Positions 1-9,209 are shown, numbered from the stretch's first letter. The stretch: DNA of 64,000 nt from JBKBIP01 sp046297495 (GCA_046297495.1 JBKBIP010000019.1:47166-111165), one strand, 5' to 3'. Numbers and translations are program-made. The notes: a model not told the origin generated them from the letters alone.

Positions 1-315
1 GGGATGAAACCCCTTGCGCCAGATGGCGTGAAACCGCTGGGTCTGCAGGCCCGGTAGGAACTCGGCCCCTTCCGTGCCCGCGACGCAATGGGGCGGATAG
101 AGGTGGTCGCGCTGGCCCAGAAAGCTGCAATGATCCGGCGGATGCCAGTCGGTGGAAGCGTCGATGCGCGCCCAGGCCAATTCTAACAAGAGATTGATTT
201 TCGGAACAATCGCCAATCCCCCCGGCACTGCCAATTCCTCAGGACAAAGCTCGGTGAAGCCCCGTTGAGCATCAACGACCAACAAGCTGCTGGATTGAAG
301 TGGAATAGCTAGCAT
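1..315 (-). CDS. pncA: nicotinamidase / isochorismatase-family hydrolase, 5' part only
   Basis: Translating the minus strand from the ATG at 315 gives 105 residues with no stop, running off the window edge, so only the N-terminal half is present. The protein contains VVDAQRGF (Asp15, the expected catalytic Asp), DWHPPDHCSF (metal-binding Asp and His of nicotinamidases) and PPHCVAGTEGAEF, the classic PncA signature order. The family hydrolyses nicotinamide to nicotinate in NAD salvage. The catalytic Cys lies in the missing C-terminal part and cannot be checked. The gene reads in the same direction as the chaperone run upstream but is separated from it by a strong hairpin, so it is probably transcribed separately. 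The family assignment is firm. The exact substrate is inferred. Confidence 0.85.
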   Translation of the reverse strand, partial: MLAIPLQSSSLLVVDAQRGFTELCPEELAVPGGLAIVPKINLLLELAWARIDASTDWHPPDHCSFLGQRDHLYPPHCVAGTEGAEFLPGLQTQRFHAIWRKGFHP

Positions 316-370
316 CGCAAACCTGATAGTAGAGAGAATGGAAATATTACCCCAGCAGGCAAGATTCCAT

Positions 371-412
371 CGAGCACGCCGCGCCAGCAAGTGCGGCTGG
401 CGCGGCGTGCTC
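371..412 (-). terminator. strong hairpin after the chaperone/yacG run
   Basis: A perfect 18-bp inverted repeat (371-388 with 395-412, six-base loop) lies 3' of yacG and upstream of the pncA-like gene, both on the minus strand. There is no clear run of U after the stem, so it may be a stem-only terminator or a processing or stability element. Confidence 0.5.
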
Positions 413-448
413 GGTGGGATTATCTTTCGTGCTGCAGTAATAAGTATT

Positions 449-480
449 GGTTGATTCACGCGTGAAACGATAAATCAACC
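449..480. repeat. shortened member of the ATTCATCG/CGATGAAT palindrome family
   Basis: A 32-base palindrome with outer arms GGTTGATT and AATCAACC around an inner TTCACGCGTGAA. The right arm keeps the family sequence GTGAAACGATAAATC, while the left arm has lost its ATCGT core. It lies in the gap 3' of yacG. Confidence 0.5.
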
Positions 481-558
481 CAGTGAAAAAAAACAAGAGG
501 CGTGGCTGGTCGGCCGCGCCTCTTCTCTCTATGGGAAACGGCCGGAGGAACGGCCGGC

Positions 559-753
559 TTAGGGGAGCTTAGACTCCTCGTCGTCCTGCGGAGACTGGGG
601 ATCCGACTGCGTGGGGATGCGGTAGGATTCGCCCAACCAGCGGCCCAGGTCGATGGTCTTGCAGCGCGAGCCGCAAAAGGGGAAGAAAGGAAATTCTTCC
701 TGGCTCGCGCCTTCCATTTCCGTGTCGCAGATTGGGCAACGTACCTTAATCAT
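559..753 (-). CDS. yacG: YacG-type zinc-finger protein (DNA gyrase inhibitor family)
   Basis: A 64-residue protein with CPIC at residues 8-11 and CGSRCK about 18 residues later, followed by DLGRWLGESYRIP. That is the CxxC...CxxRC zinc ribbon and helical tail of the YacG/DUF329 family. E. coli YacG binds the GyrB C-terminal region and inhibits gyrase. The tail after residue 50 is acidic and short. The ATG lies 7 bases after the FmdB-like gene's stop, which indicates co-transcription with it and possibly with the whole chaperone run. Family assignment is strong from the motif. The role in this organism is inferred from E. coli. Confidence 0.85.
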   Translation of the reverse strand: MIKVRCPICDTEMEGASQEEFPFFPFCGSRCKTIDLGRWLGESYRIPTQSDPQSPQDDEESKLP

Positions 754-760
754 CGGATAA

Positions 761-1099
761 TCACGTCGTTGACTTCGCTTTTTCCGAAGCCGATTTTGCC
801 CCGTTTGCCGACGAATGACCGTTGGCTGCCCCGTTTGTGCCGTTTGTGCCGTTTGTGCCGTTGCTCGCTGTCGAGCCGTTCGATTGATCCGCCTGGGCGG
901 CGGCCTTGTACGACTCGCTGCGATAGTCGGTGATGTAGAAGCCTGACCCGCGAAAGATTAACGCTGCGCCGGTGCCGATCTTGCGCCGCAACTTTTTCTT
1001 GTTGCACTTCGGACACTTTTTGAGCGGTTCCTCGCTCATCGACTGAAATTCCTCGAACTCATGAGTACAAGCATCGCATACGTAATCGTAGGTTGGCAT
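761..1099 (-). CDS. FmdB-family zinc-ribbon protein
   Basis: A 112-residue protein starting MPTYDYVCDACTHEFE, with a second CPKC pair near residue 29 and then RGSGFYITDYRS. This is the standard FmdB/CxxC_CXXC_SSSS family layout (Cys pairs in the first 40 residues, then GSGFY.TDY). The start is supported by GGAGGAG just upstream. After residue 75 the sequence becomes a low-complexity Ser/Asn/Gly/Thr/Ala tail. It includes a short Asn-Gly-Thr tandem encoded by a 9-bp DNA repeat near 831-860, which could vary in length between strains. Family members are described as putative regulators, but their molecular role is poorly known. It lies between grpE and yacG in the chaperone run. Confidence 0.8.
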   Translation of the reverse strand: MPTYDYVCDACTHEFEEFQSMSEEPLKKCPKCNKKKLRRKIGTGAALIFRGSGFYITDYRSESYKAAAQADQSNGSTASNGTNGTNGTNGAANGHSSANGAKSASEKAKSTT

Positions 1100-1126
1100 A
1101 GCTCCTCCGGTTTATGGTAAGAAATG

Positions 1127-1172
1127 GGATTCATCGGTTCGGGTTCGTTCTCAAGGGAGAACCAAGGAATCC
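1127..1172. repeat. degenerate member of the ATTCATCG palindrome family
   Basis: The left arm GGATTCATCGGTTC is clear. The right arm (GAGAACC...GGAATCC) is only partly complementary. It lies between grpE and the FmdB-like gene. Confidence 0.35.
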
Positions 1173-1209
1173 ATCTGTCCCGTTAAAAATGGATAACGGT
1201 TGATTAAAC

Positions 1210-1776
1210 TCACTCCCCCGTCGTGGACACCACCACCGAGGCCGGACGCAGCACGCGGTCATGGATCAGGTAGCCATGTTGCAGCACTTCCAACACCGTG
1301 TTGGCGGGATGATCCGCCGCTGGTTTCTGCATGACCGCTTGGTGCAAGTGAGGATCGAACGGTTGCCCTTGGGCTTCGATGCGTGTGACGCCGTGGCGTT
1401 TCAGCACGTCGAGCAGCTGGCTATGAACCAAGGCGACCCCTTGGGTGAGGGGGCCGGTCTCGCCGGCTTGCTGGGCGGCGGCGGTGGCCCGTTCCAGGTT
1501 GTCAATAGCGGTCAGCAAATCCAACACCAGCGGGGCGTTCCAGTAGCGGCGTTCCTGTTGCGCATCGCGCTGCGAGCGCTTTTGGTAGTTCTCGAAATCG
1601 GCTTGCGTGCGTTTGACCAACTCCAGCAGCTCGGAGCGCTCTTGTTCGGCGGCTTCCAGGCGGGCGCGCAGGGTGTTCAAATCTTCCTCGACCGTCGGGG
1701 GGATAGCGTTGTCGTTGCGCGGTTCTTGTTGGTGCTCTGGGGATGGATTTTGCGCTTTGGTTTGAGGATCGCTCAT
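1210..1776 (-). CDS. grpE: GrpE, nucleotide exchange factor of DnaK
   Basis: A 188-residue protein with the GrpE layout. It has an acidic/Gln-rich N-terminal tail, a long coiled coil (about residues 30-65, ending RTQADFENYQKR) and a C-terminal beta domain with HGV.R....G..FDPHLHQAVMQ and HGYLIHDRVLRPASVVV. GrpE releases ADP from DnaK. It follows dnaJ by 59 bp on the same strand. No dnaK is in this window, so DnaK is presumably encoded elsewhere. The length is normal for the family. Confidence 0.93.
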   Translation of the reverse strand: MSDPQTKAQNPSPEHQQEPRNDNAIPPTVEEDLNTLRARLEAAEQERSELLELVKRTQADFENYQKRSQRDAQQERRYWNAPLVLDLLTAIDNLERATAAAQQAGETGPLTQGVALVHSQLLDVLKRHGVTRIEAQGQPFDPHLHQAVMQKPAADHPANTVLEVLQHGYLIHDRVLRPASVVVSTTGE

Positions 1777-1835
1777 GACGCTAGCTCCTCTGTGTCCCTG
1801 GGTGACGCGCCGGTGGCGCGCCCGCTCAACGGTGA

Positions 1836-2966
1836 TTACGTCGTTGTCTCAGACGTCTCCGGCGTGAAGAACTCGCGCAGCTTTTCCAAGAACCCCTTGC
1901 GCTGGGGGGAGACGTTGCTATGATCCAGCTCGGCCAGCTCGCGAAACAACTCTTCTTGGCGTTTGGTCAGGTTGCGTGGGGTTTCGACGATCACTTGCAC
2001 GATGAGATCGCCGGGCCGGCCCCCTCGCAAGGCAGGAATCCCTTTGCCCGGAAGGCGTAACAGCTCGCCGCTTTGCGTGCCGGCCTTGATGGTGCAGGAA
2101 ACGGATTCCCCCGTGAGCGTCGGCACGTCGATTTCCGCTCCCAACGCCGCCTGGCTGAATGTGACTGGCCATTGACAGACCAGATGGTTCCCTTCCCGAT
2201 GAAAGAACGCATGGGGGCGGACTTTGATCACACAATACAGGTCGCCGCGGGGGGCGCCGCGGTCTCCCGCCTCCCCTTCCCCACTGAGGCGAATACGATT
2301 GCCGGAATCGACGCCCGGGGGGATGGTGATGTCCACGGTACGCGGCACTACCACGCGCCCCCGTCCGTGACAACTGGCGCACGGGTCGGTAATGACGCTG
2401 CCACGCCCGCCGCAACCCGGACACGCGCGTTGCAGACTGAAAAACCCCTGTCGCTGAATGACTACACCATGACCATTACAGCGCCGGCACACGGCGGCTT
2501 GCGCGCCGCGTTTGGAGCCGCTGCCGGCACATTCGCCACACAGCTCCTCACGCTGGAACGTGTGTGTCTTGACGACGCCACGCGCCGCTTCGGCCAGATC
2601 AATCTCGATCTGGATTTCCAGGTCGTGCCCACGCTGGGGACCGGCGCGGCGGCGCTGCTGGCCAAAGAGGTCGCCGAAGAGATCGCCAAACAGATCGAAG
2701 ACCGACTGCGCGTCCTGGAAATGATGAACTCCCATCCCCTCCAGTCCCGCATGGCCGTAGCGGTCGTAACGGTGGCGTTTGTCGGCATCGCTCAGGACTT
2801 CGTAGGCTTCGGCGGCCTCCTTGAACTTGGCTTCGGCTTCCGGATCGCCGGAGTTGCGATCGGGATGATATTGCATGGCCAGTTTGCGGTAGGCTCGCTT
2901 GATCTCCTCGGCATCCGCCTCCCGACTCACGCCGAGGACTTCGTAATAATCGCGCTTACCGGCCAT
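1836..2966 (-). CDS. dnaJ: DnaJ, Hsp40 co-chaperone
   Basis: A 376-residue full type-I DnaJ. The J domain at the N-terminus carries HPD in YHPDRNSGD (residues about 34-37). A Gly/Phe-rich segment follows, then four zinc-binding repeats ([32 protein letters not shown]) at about 140-205, and the two C-terminal substrate-binding domains. The start has GAGGAGGA a few bases upstream. It stimulates DnaK ATPase and delivers substrates. It lies between groEL1 and grpE, preceded by a 107-bp inverted repeat, and is probably part of the chaperone run read from the promoter near 7070. Confidence 0.95.
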   Translation of the reverse strand: MAGKRDYYEVLGVSREADAEEIKRAYRKLAMQYHPDRNSGDPEAEAKFKEAAEAYEVLSDADKRHRYDRYGHAGLEGMGVHHFQDAQSVFDLFGDLFGDLFGQQRRRAGPQRGHDLEIQIEIDLAEAARGVVKTHTFQREELCGECAGSGSKRGAQAAVCRRCNGHGVVIQRQGFFSLQRACPGCGGRGSVITDPCASCHGRGRVVVPRTVDITIPPGVDSGNRIRLSGEGEAGDRGAPRGDLYCVIKVRPHAFFHREGNHLVCQWPVTFSQAALGAEIDVPTLTGESVSCTIKAGTQSGELLRLPGKGIPALRGGRPGDLIVQVIVETPRNLTKRQEELFRELAELDHSNVSPQRKGFLEKLREFFTPETSETTT

Positions 2967-2982
2967 TAGTCCTCCTCAACGC

Positions 2983-3089
2983 AATGATGAATTTTGAACG
3001 ATGAACGATGAATGGAAGAGGTTCCTGGCTGGTCAGTCAAGCACTGGCCGCGCTTCGCATTCATCGTTCATCCTTCATCGTTCATCATT
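2983..3089. repeat. inverted repeat built of GATGAA(C/T) units between groEL1 and dnaJ
   Basis: Two arms of 32 bases (2983-3014 and 3058-3089) are complementary with few mismatches. Each consists of tandem ATGAAC/ATGAAT-like units. The repeat fills almost the whole groEL1-dnaJ gap, so a transcript through both genes would fold into a long hairpin here. Confidence 0.75.
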
Positions 3090-3092
3090 CTA

Positions 3093-4724
3093 TCAGCGGA
3101 TGGCCCCCGTGACGCGGTTTTTTGGCTCGTCCTCGTCAATGCGCGTGACCATGACTTCGGTGGTGAGCATCAAGCCCGCGATGCTGGCGGCGTTTTGCAA
3201 GGCCGAGCGCGTGACCTTGGTGGGATCGACGATGCCGGCCTTATACATATCGACATATTCGCCCGTATTGGCATTGTAGCCGATATGTGGGGATTTTTCG
3301 CCCCGTTGCCGGACCTCATCGGCGACGACGGCGCCGTCCGCGCCAGAGTTCTCGGCGATGGTACGGATCGGTTTTTCGAGAGCGCGGGCCACGATTTCGG
3401 CGCCGAGCTTCTCGTCCCCTTCCAATTTCTTGGCCACCGTCTGTACCGCCGGGATGATGCGAATCAGGGCCACCCCGCCGCCAGGAACGATGCCCTCGGC
3501 CACTGCCGCTCGTGTGGCGTGCAGGGCGTCTTCCACGCGGGCCTTCTTTTGCTTCATGTCGGCCTCGGTCGCCGCCCCGACGCGAATGATGGCCACGCCG
3601 CCAGTCAGTTTCGCCAAGCGTTCGCTGAACTTCTCCTTGTCGTATTCGCTTTCCGTTTGCTCCATCTGGGCGCGGATTTGCTTGATGCGATCTTGGATTT
3701 TCTCTTTCTTGCCCGCGCCGCTGATGATAGTGCAACTTTCCTTCTCGACGCGCACCAGCTTGGCTTGGCCGAGTTGATCGAGGGTCACGTTCTCCAATTT
3801 GATGCCCAAATCCTCACTAATGAACTCGCCGCCGGTCAGGATGGCGATGTCGCCGAGCATGGCCTTGCGACGGTCGCCGAAGCCTGGCGCCTTGACAGCA
3901 CAGACCGGGAAGCCGGTGCGCAGCCGATTGACGACCAACACGGCCAAGGCCTCGCTTTCGACATCCTCGGCGATGATCAGCAACGGCTTGCCGGACTGCA
4001 CGACTTTTTCCAGCAAGGGGAGCATGTCGCGGACGTTGTTGAGTTTCTTCTCGTAGATGAGAATGAAGCAATCTTCCAACTCACACTTCATTTCCTGGGG
4101 ATTGGTGATGAAGTACGGGGAGATGTAGCCTTTCTCGAACTGCATCCCTTCGACGTATTCCACCGTGGTATCGGAAGTCTTGCCTTCCTCGACGGTGATG
4201 ACGCCATCCTTGCCAACGCGCTCGAACGCTTCGGCCATCAGCTTGCCGATCACCGGATCGTTGTTGGCGCTGATGCTGGCGACGTATTCGACTTCCTCGG
4301 GTTTCATCTTGTCGGGGAGCTTGGTCATCGCGTTGAGCGCTTCGACGGCGGCCTCGACTCCTTTATCAATGCCGCGTTTGACGGCCATGGGGTTGGCGCC
4401 GGCGGTGATGTTGCGCAACCCTTCTTGATAGATCGCCAAGGCCAGGATAGTGGCCGTGGTGGTGCCGTCGCCGGCCACGTCGCTGGTCTTTTGGGCGACG
4501 GAGTTGACGAGCTTGGCCCCCATGTTCTCGAACGGATCGGGCAAGTCGATTTCCTTGCTCACGGTCACGCCGTCCTTGGTGACGGTGGGATTGCCGAAGT
4601 TTTTATCCAGGATGACATTACGCCCTGTCGGCCCCAACGTGCTGCCGACCGCCTTGGCCAGCTTCTCAGCCCCCGCCAACAGCTTTTTGCGGGCCTCGTC
4701 GGTATAAATGAGTTGTTTCGCCAT
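3093..4724 (-). CDS. groEL: GroEL chaperonin paralogue without the GGM tail
   Basis: A 543-residue full-length chaperonin. It has the N-terminal segment with [18 protein letters not shown] with the ATPase Asp (about residue 86), the apical-domain sequence, and [22 protein letters not shown] containing the second catalytic Asp (about 398). The C-terminus ends charged ([14 protein letters not shown]) and lacks the Gly-Gly-Met repeats found in its neighbour. It is read after groEL2 and groES on the minus strand with a GGGAGAA ribosome site. It is clearly diverged from the other copy, which suggests two specialised chaperonins sharing one GroES. ATPase residues look intact. Confidence 0.95.
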   Translation of the reverse strand: MAKQLIYTDEARKKLLAGAEKLAKAVGSTLGPTGRNVILDKNFGNPTVTKDGVTVSKEIDLPDPFENMGAKLVNSVAQKTSDVAGDGTTTATILALAIYQEGLRNITAGANPMAVKRGIDKGVEAAVEALNAMTKLPDKMKPEEVEYVASISANNDPVIGKLMAEAFERVGKDGVITVEEGKTSDTTVEYVEGMQFEKGYISPYFITNPQEMKCELEDCFILIYEKKLNNVRDMLPLLEKVVQSGKPLLIIAEDVESEALAVLVVNRLRTGFPVCAVKAPGFGDRRKAMLGDIAILTGGEFISEDLGIKLENVTLDQLGQAKLVRVEKESCTIISGAGKKEKIQDRIKQIRAQMEQTESEYDKEKFSERLAKLTGGVAIIRVGAATEADMKQKKARVEDALHATRAAVAEGIVPGGGVALIRIIPAVQTVAKKLEGDEKLGAEIVARALEKPIRTIAENSGADGAVVADEVRQRGEKSPHIGYNANTGEYVDMYKAGIVDPTKVTRSALQNAASIAGLMLTTEVMVTRIDEDEPKNRVTGAIR

Positions 4725-4749
4725 GATTCGATGGTTCTCCCAGATTAGA

Positions 4750-4870
4750 ATATTAGTGCTTAGTACTTAATGCTAGTGTTTTGTTCTTCGGCGAGTGGGG
4801 GGCTGACGCCCCGCCGCTCGCCAGGTCATTTCCAAGAACCAAGTTCCAAGCACTAAGTATCAAGAACAAA
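4750..4870. repeat. complex inverted repeat between groES and groEL1
   Basis: Three nested or interleaved complementary pairs fill the gap: 4750-4761 with 4848-4860 (TTAGTGCTT type), 4780-4788 with 4862-4870 (TTTGTTCTT), and a GC-rich hairpin 4790-4822 (GGCGAG...CTCGCC). No open reading frame is credible here. It could attenuate or process the message between groES and groEL1. Confidence 0.65.
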
Positions 4871-4873
4871 TGA

Positions 4874-5164
4874 TTACTTCTCAATCTTCGCCAGAATGTC
4901 ACTTTCGCGCAGGATTTTGATTTCCTTGCGGTCCACTTCGATATCGGTGCCGCTGTATCGGCCATAGAGCACTTCGTCCCCCTTGGACACCGACACTGCG
5001 CAGCGTTCGCCGTTGTCCTTGAGCTTGCCGGGACCAACGGCGATGACGCGGCCCCGCTGCGGCTTCTGCTTGGCCGTGTCCGGCAGCAAGATGCCGCCCG
5101 CGGTCTTTTCTTCCGCCTCCAAGGGTTCCACCACCACACGATCATCTAATGGTCGAATGTTCAT
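4874..5164 (-). CDS. groES: GroES co-chaperonin
   Basis: A 96-residue protein with [22 protein letters not shown] at the N-terminus, the mobile loop ([19 protein letters not shown]) and the GKL...V..GD.VLYG.Y.G core, ending [13 protein letters not shown]. Normal GroES length. It caps the GroEL ring. It sits between two groEL genes on the same strand and is the only GroES in the window, so it may serve both. The start has AAGGAAC upstream. Confidence 0.96.
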   Translation of the reverse strand: MNIRPLDDRVVVEPLEAEEKTAGGILLPDTAKQKPQRGRVIAVGPGKLKDNGERCAVSVSKGDEVLYGRYSGTDIEVDRKEIKILRESDILAKIEK

Positions 5165-5251
5165 GGGAATCAGTTCCTTTTATTGATCGGATGAATGAAA
5201 ACCAAAGTCGATGAGCGCTGCTTCCGATAAAACAGCGTGAAATAGTCTCCT

Positions 5252-6934
5252 TTACATCATCCCCATGCCGCCCATACCACCCATGCCACCCATGCCACCC
5301 ATACCACCCATGCCATGATGGTCGTCGTGGTGGTGGTCGTCTTTTTCCTTGGTGGGAATGTCGGCGACAAGCGATTCCGTGGTGAGCAGCAAGCAAGCCA
5401 CACTCGCGCCATTTTGCAGAGCACTGCGCGTTACCTTAACTGGATCGACGACGCCGGCCTTGCGTAGGTCGGTATAGATCCCTTTGTCCGCGTCGTAGCC
5501 GTAGTTCTTTTCCTTACCCCGGCGGATGTTGTTGACGACGACGGTGCCATCGAGACCGGCATTCTCGGCGATCAAGCGGCAAGGCATGTCGAGGGCGCGG
5601 GCCAGCACTTGCAGACCGTGTTGTTCGTCTCCTTGTAGCTCGACCTTGTCGAGCACTTTCCGGGCTTGCAGCAGGGCCACGCCGCCGCCGGGAACGATTC
5701 CCTCGGCCAAGGCCGCCCGCGTCGCGTGCAAGGCGTCTTCGTACAGGGCCTTGCGTTCCTTCATCTCGGTTTCAGTGGCCGCCCCGACTTTGACTTGAGC
5801 CACGCCGCCGGCCAGCTTGGCCAACCGTTCTTGCAGCTTCTCGCGGTCGTATTCGCTCTCGGTCACTTCGATCTCGCGGCGGATCATCTCGGCCCGGCCT
5901 TCGATGGCTTTCTTATCGCCGGCCCCTTCGGTGATGGTGGTGTTCTCGGCGTCGATGCGGACGTGCTTGGCCCGGCCCAATTCCTTGAGCTGCACGTTTT
6001 CGAGCTGAATGCCCAGGTCCTTGAAGAAGGCCCGGCCGTTGGTCAAGGTGGCGATGTCCTCCATGATGGCCTTGCGGCGTTCGCCGTAACCAGGGGCCTT
6101 GACGGCGCATACCTGCAAGATGCCCTTGAGCTTGTTCAACACCAACGTCGCCAGCGCTTCCCCTTCGATGTCCTCGGCGATGATCAGCAACGGCTCTTTC
6201 TTTTGCGAAATTTTTTCGAGCAGCGGGATCAGGTTCTTGGCCGAGCTGATTTTTTCTTCCCAAATGAGAATGTAGGGGTTGTCCAGCTCAACGGTGACGC
6301 TTTCCTGATTGGTGACGAAGTGCGGCGACAAGAAGCCACGGTCGAATTGCATCCCTTGAACGACGTGGACTTCCGTCTCGGCGGATTTGCCTTCCTCGAT
6401 GGTGATGACGCCGTCCTTGCCGACCTTTTGCATGGCCTCGGCCAACTTCTTGCCGATTTCGGGGTTGTTGTTGGCGGCGATGGTGGCCACTTCGATGATT
6501 TCCTTCTGGTCCTTGTCGTCGATCTTCTCGGCCATCTTCTTCAATTCCTCGACGACCCGTTCCACCCCCTTCTGCACGCCGCGTGACAAGGCCATCGGGT
6601 CCGCCCCCGCCGCGACGGCCTTCAACCCTTCGCGGAAGATATACTCCGCCAAGATGGTGGCCGTGGTGGTGCCATCGCCGGCCACGTCGCTGGTCTTGCT
6701 GGCCGCTTCCTTGACCAGCTGCGCGCCCATGTTTTCGTAGGGGTCTTCCAACTCAATATCCTCGGCCACGGTCACGCCGTCTTTGGTGACATTCGGACTG
6801 CCCCAGCCTTTGTCGAGCACAGCATTGCGGCCGCGCGGCCCCAAGGTGCTGCGTACCGCGCGAGCTAACTTGCTCACGCCGGCGAGTAGTTTCTGGCGGG
6901 CTTCATCGCTATAGCTCAGTTGTTTGGCCCCCAT
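5252..6934 (-). CDS. groEL: GroEL chaperonin with His/Asp cluster and GGM tail
   Basis: A 560-residue chaperonin, first gene of the chaperone run. GDGTTTAT (ATPase Asp near residue 87) and [22 protein letters not shown] are present. The C-terminus reads [10 protein letters not shown] and then (GGM)n. A GGM tail lies inside the ring cavity in E. coli GroEL; the preceding cluster of five His and four Asp is unusual and might bind metal. The GGM part is encoded by a short tandem DNA repeat at about 5255-5312. AAAGGAGA precedes the ATG. The sigma-54-type promoter at 7086-7071 lies about 140 bases upstream. Confidence 0.96.
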   Translation of the reverse strand: MGAKQLSYSDEARQKLLAGVSKLARAVRSTLGPRGRNAVLDKGWGSPNVTKDGVTVAEDIELEDPYENMGAQLVKEAASKTSDVAGDGTTTATILAEYIFREGLKAVAAGADPMALSRGVQKGVERVVEELKKMAEKIDDKDQKEIIEVATIAANNNPEIGKKLAEAMQKVGKDGVITIEEGKSAETEVHVVQGMQFDRGFLSPHFVTNQESVTVELDNPYILIWEEKISSAKNLIPLLEKISQKKEPLLIIAEDIEGEALATLVLNKLKGILQVCAVKAPGYGERRKAIMEDIATLTNGRAFFKDLGIQLENVQLKELGRAKHVRIDAENTTITEGAGDKKAIEGRAEMIRREIEVTESEYDREKLQERLAKLAGGVAQVKVGAATETEMKERKALYEDALHATRAALAEGIVPGGGVALLQARKVLDKVELQGDEQHGLQVLARALDMPCRLIAENAGLDGTVVVNNIRRGKEKNYGYDADKGIYTDLRKAGVVDPVKVTRSALQNGASVACLLLTTESLVADIPTKEKDDHHHDDHHGMGGMGGMGGMGGMGGMGMM

Positions 6935-7070
6935 CCACGCATCTCCTTTCCAAACTTCATGCTGTAGGTTTGAGCCTGGGACCGCGTTCGGTACTGAGCG
7001 GCCCGGCCCCGTTACTTCATGGAATAGTCGATTTTCGTAGGGAATCTCCCTTCAATCCGTTGCTTCACCA

Positions 7071-7086
7071 AGCAAGGATTGTGCCA
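7071..7086 (-). promoter_or_regulatory. sigma-54 (-24/-12) promoter for the chaperone run
   Basis: On the minus strand the sequence TGGCACAATCCTTGCT matches the RpoN consensus TGGCAC-N5-TTGCW with the correct GG-N10-GC spacing. It points at groEL2, leaving a leader of about 125 bases. No CIRCE element was found between it and the gene. Transcription from here would need an enhancer-binding ATPase, which is not in this window. Confidence 0.65.
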
Positions 7087-7244
7087 GAGAGAAAGACTTA
7101 CACAAGATGTTAATTGGTAGATGGTTATGAAAAATCCATCATTTTCCCATCACGACCCACGCTGTCAATGTGGCAGATAAGAACAGTTGAGCAGGTCAAA
7201 AATGTCACGCGGCGAAGCGGTCGCGGAAACTTGCCGATGGGGCT

Positions 7245-7297
7245 GGTGGATTCATCGTTTCGCGTGGGCCATCGGGTGCGTGAAACGATGAATCACC
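7245..7297. repeat. ATTCATCG palindrome, GTTTCGCG subtype
   Basis: Arms GGATTCATCGTTTCGCG (7248-7264) and CGTGAAACGATGAATC (7279-7294) are complementary except for one base, with a 14-base loop. It lies between the divergent groEL2 and cimA transcription units. Confidence 0.8.
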
Positions 7298-7334
7298 TGG
7301 CAACGAAGTCTATTTTTGCTTCTTTTGTTCCTCA

Positions 7335-7363
7335 TTGACTTTCCCCCTTCCCTGTCTTACATT
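7335..7363 (+). promoter_or_regulatory. sigma-70-type promoter ahead of the cimA leader
   Basis: TTGACT (7335-7340), 17 bases, TACATT (7358-7363). Transcription would start near 7370, about 220 bases before the cimA ATG, and pass through the terminator at 7544-7575. Confidence 0.5.
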
Positions 7364-7369
7364 CAAAGA

Positions 7370-7575
7370 GAATGGATCATTTTCGCATTCGAGGTCCAAG
7401 AACCGTGTTCCGACCCTACCCCATGTCGCTGACGCCGATCGCCATTCGCGGGGCGCAGGGAGTGCGCCAAGTACAAGTCGTTGTGATGGCAGAGGAGTGA
7501 CGCTTTCGGGGTTCGCGGTCGAACCGTTTCTTTCGCAGATACCGGCCCTGAAGCACTCCGCTTCAGGGCCTTTTT
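7370..7575 (+). ncRNA. candidate structured leader or small RNA upstream of cimA
   Basis: The segment between the promoter at 7335-7363 and the intrinsic terminator at 7544-7575 is about 200 bases. It has local stems such as GGCGCA...TGCGCC (about 7456-7472) and GGTTCG...CGAACC (about 7509-7525). An open frame crosses it in phase with cimA, but the translated stretch does not look like protein, and cimA has its own ATG with an AGGGGGA ribosome site. It may be a terminator-type attenuator controlling cimA or a separate small RNA. I do not recognise a known RNA class (not a tRNA, SRP RNA or tmRNA by eye). Confidence 0.35.
7544..7575 (+). terminator. intrinsic terminator 17 bases before cimA
   Basis: A perfect 10-bp stem, GGCCCTGAAG with CTTCAGGGCC, has a 7-base loop and is followed immediately by TTTTT. 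Being just upstream of the cimA start, it would stop transcription from the promoter at 7335 unless it is overridden. Confidence 0.75.
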
Positions 7576-7592
7576 CTTTGGGTAGGGGGATC

Positions 7593-9209
7593 ATGGCACG
7601 CATCTTTCTGTATGACACCACGCTCCGCGACGGCAGCCAGGGGGAGGGAGTCAACTTCTCCTTGCAGGACAAGCTCTTGATCACGCGCCGGCTCGATGAG
7701 TTGGGCATCGACTTCATCGAGGGGGGCTATCCGCTGTCCAATCCGAAGGACTTCGAGTATTTCCAGGAAGTCCGCCAGTTGCCGCTCAAACATGCCCAGA
7801 TTGCCGCCTTCGGCATGACACGCCGCAAGGGGGTCGAGGCTGCCCAGGATACCTGCGTCAAGGCGCTGCTCGACGCCCAGACCCCCATCGTGACCATCGT
7901 GGGCAAAACCTGGGACTTGCACGTCCGCGATGTCCTGAACACGACATTGGAAGAAAACCTGCGCATGATCGGCGATTCGGTGGCTTGCTGCAAACAAGCG
8001 GGGCGGCAGGTGTTCTATGATGCCGAGCACTTCTTCGATGGCTTTCGCCATAGCCCGGACTACGCCTTGCAAACACTGCGCACGGCCCAGGATGCCGGCG
8101 CGACGGTGATCATTCTGTGCGATACCAACGGCGGCACACTCCCTGACGCCATCGCCGCCGCCGTGGGCCGAGTGAAAAACGAGCTGCATGTCGAGATCGG
8201 CATCCATTGTCACAATGACTGCGATGTGGCAGTAGCCAACAGCCTAGCCGCCGTCAGCCGGGGAGCGACGCAGGTGCAAGGGACCATCAACGGCATCGGC
8301 GAGCGCTGCGGTAACGCCGACCTGGTGAGCGTCATCGCCAACCTGGCCTTGAAGCTCGGCCAGGACGTGCTGCGCGACGGCAGCCTGGCCCGGCTCACCG
8401 AGGTATCCCGCTATGTGTATGAGATCGCCAATATGAATTTTCGCTCCAATCAACCGTTTGTCGGCGCCAGCGCCTTCGCCCACAAAGGGGGGATGCACAC
8501 CCACGCCATCGCCCGCAACCCGGCCAGCTACGAACACATTGACCCCGCGCTGGTCGGCAACGAACGCCGCATTCTGGTCAGCGAGTTGTCGGGACAATCG
8601 ACGATCCTGGCCAAGACGACCAAATACGCCATCACCCACGACCGCGCGCTGATGACCCAGATTCTCAGTCAGGTGCAGGATTTGGAAAACGCGGGCTACG
8701 AATTCGAGGCGGCGGAAGCGTCGTTTGATCTGCTGGTGAAGAAAGCCGTTGGCCAGTATCAGCCCAAGTTCGAGCGGCTCAACTATCGCGTCGGCATCGA
8801 GGCGGACCAAGCTGGCAACCCCGTCACCGAGGCCACGGTCAAAATCCGCGTCGGCGAGCAGGTGCAGCACACCGTCGCTGAGGGGGACGGCCCCGTCAAC
8901 GCCCTCGACGGCGCCTTGCGCAAGGCCTTGCAAGCCTTCTATCCGAACTTGGCCGAGATGCAGCTGGTCGATTATAAGGTACGGGTCGTCAACTCACGAG
9001 CCGGCACCGCCGCCCGCGTGCGCGTCGTGATTGAATCCCGTGACGGTGACGCGGTATGGGGAACCGTCGGCGTCAGTGAAAACATCATCGAAGCCAGCTG
9101 GCTGGCCTTGGTCGATAGTTTCGAGTACAAGTTGTTCAAGGACGAGGAGAGCCGCCAGCAGGCGTTGCCACCGGCGGATCAGTTGGCCGCTGCGCGCATT
9201 GGGAGTTAA
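7593..9209 (+). CDS. cimA: citramalate synthase / 2-isopropylmalate synthase-like enzyme
   Basis: 538 residues. The N-terminal HMGL-like TIM barrel has [12 protein letters not shown] (residues 8-19), the metal-site HCHND (about 205-209) and [12 protein letters not shown]. The C-terminal LeuA-type allosteric dimer domain runs from about 400. The DTTLRDG.Q.EGV.FS version and the length fit the citramalate synthase branch, which condenses pyruvate with acetyl-CoA to start isoleucine synthesis from pyruvate. LeuA is the alternative. The start at 7593 is chosen because the upstream in-frame stretch covers a terminator hairpin and a ribosome site lies just ahead. Expression is probably governed by the leader upstream. 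Confidence 0.88.
   Translation: MARIFLYDTTLRDGSQGEGVNFSLQDKLLITRRLDELGIDFIEGGYPLSNPKDFEYFQEVRQLPLKHAQIAAFGMTRRKGVEAAQDTCVKALLDAQTPIVTIVGKTWDLHVRDVLNTTLEENLRMIGDSVACCKQAGRQVFYDAEHFFDGFRHSPDYALQTLRTAQDAGATVIILCDTNGGTLPDAIAAAVGRVKNELHVEIGIHCHNDCDVAVANSLAAVSRGATQVQGTINGIGERCGNADLVSVIANLALKLGQDVLRDGSLARLTEVSRYVYEIANMNFRSNQPFVGASAFAHKGGMHTHAIARNPASYEHIDPALVGNERRILVSELSGQSTILAKTTKYAITHDRALMTQILSQVQDLENAGYEFEAAEASFDLLVKKAVGQYQPKFERLNYRVGIEADQAGNPVTEATVKIRVGEQVQHTVAEGDGPVNALDGALRKALQAFYPNLAEMQLVDYKVRVVNSRAGTAARVRVVIESRDGDAVWGTVGVSENIIEASWLALVDSFEYKLFKDEESRQQALPPADQLAAARIGS

Noticed and set aside
3012..4748. 578-codon plus-strand frame opposite groEL1
   Set aside because: It is the antisense of a strongly conserved GroEL; long open antisense frames are common in G+C-rich genes. 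No ribosome site or own conservation is visible.
5666..6586. 306-codon plus-strand frame opposite groEL2
   Set aside because: Antisense of GroEL codon bias, as above.
6935..7080. CIRCE (TTAGCACTC-N9-GAGTGCTAA) upstream of groEL2
   Set aside because: Read on both strands; no match or near match was found.
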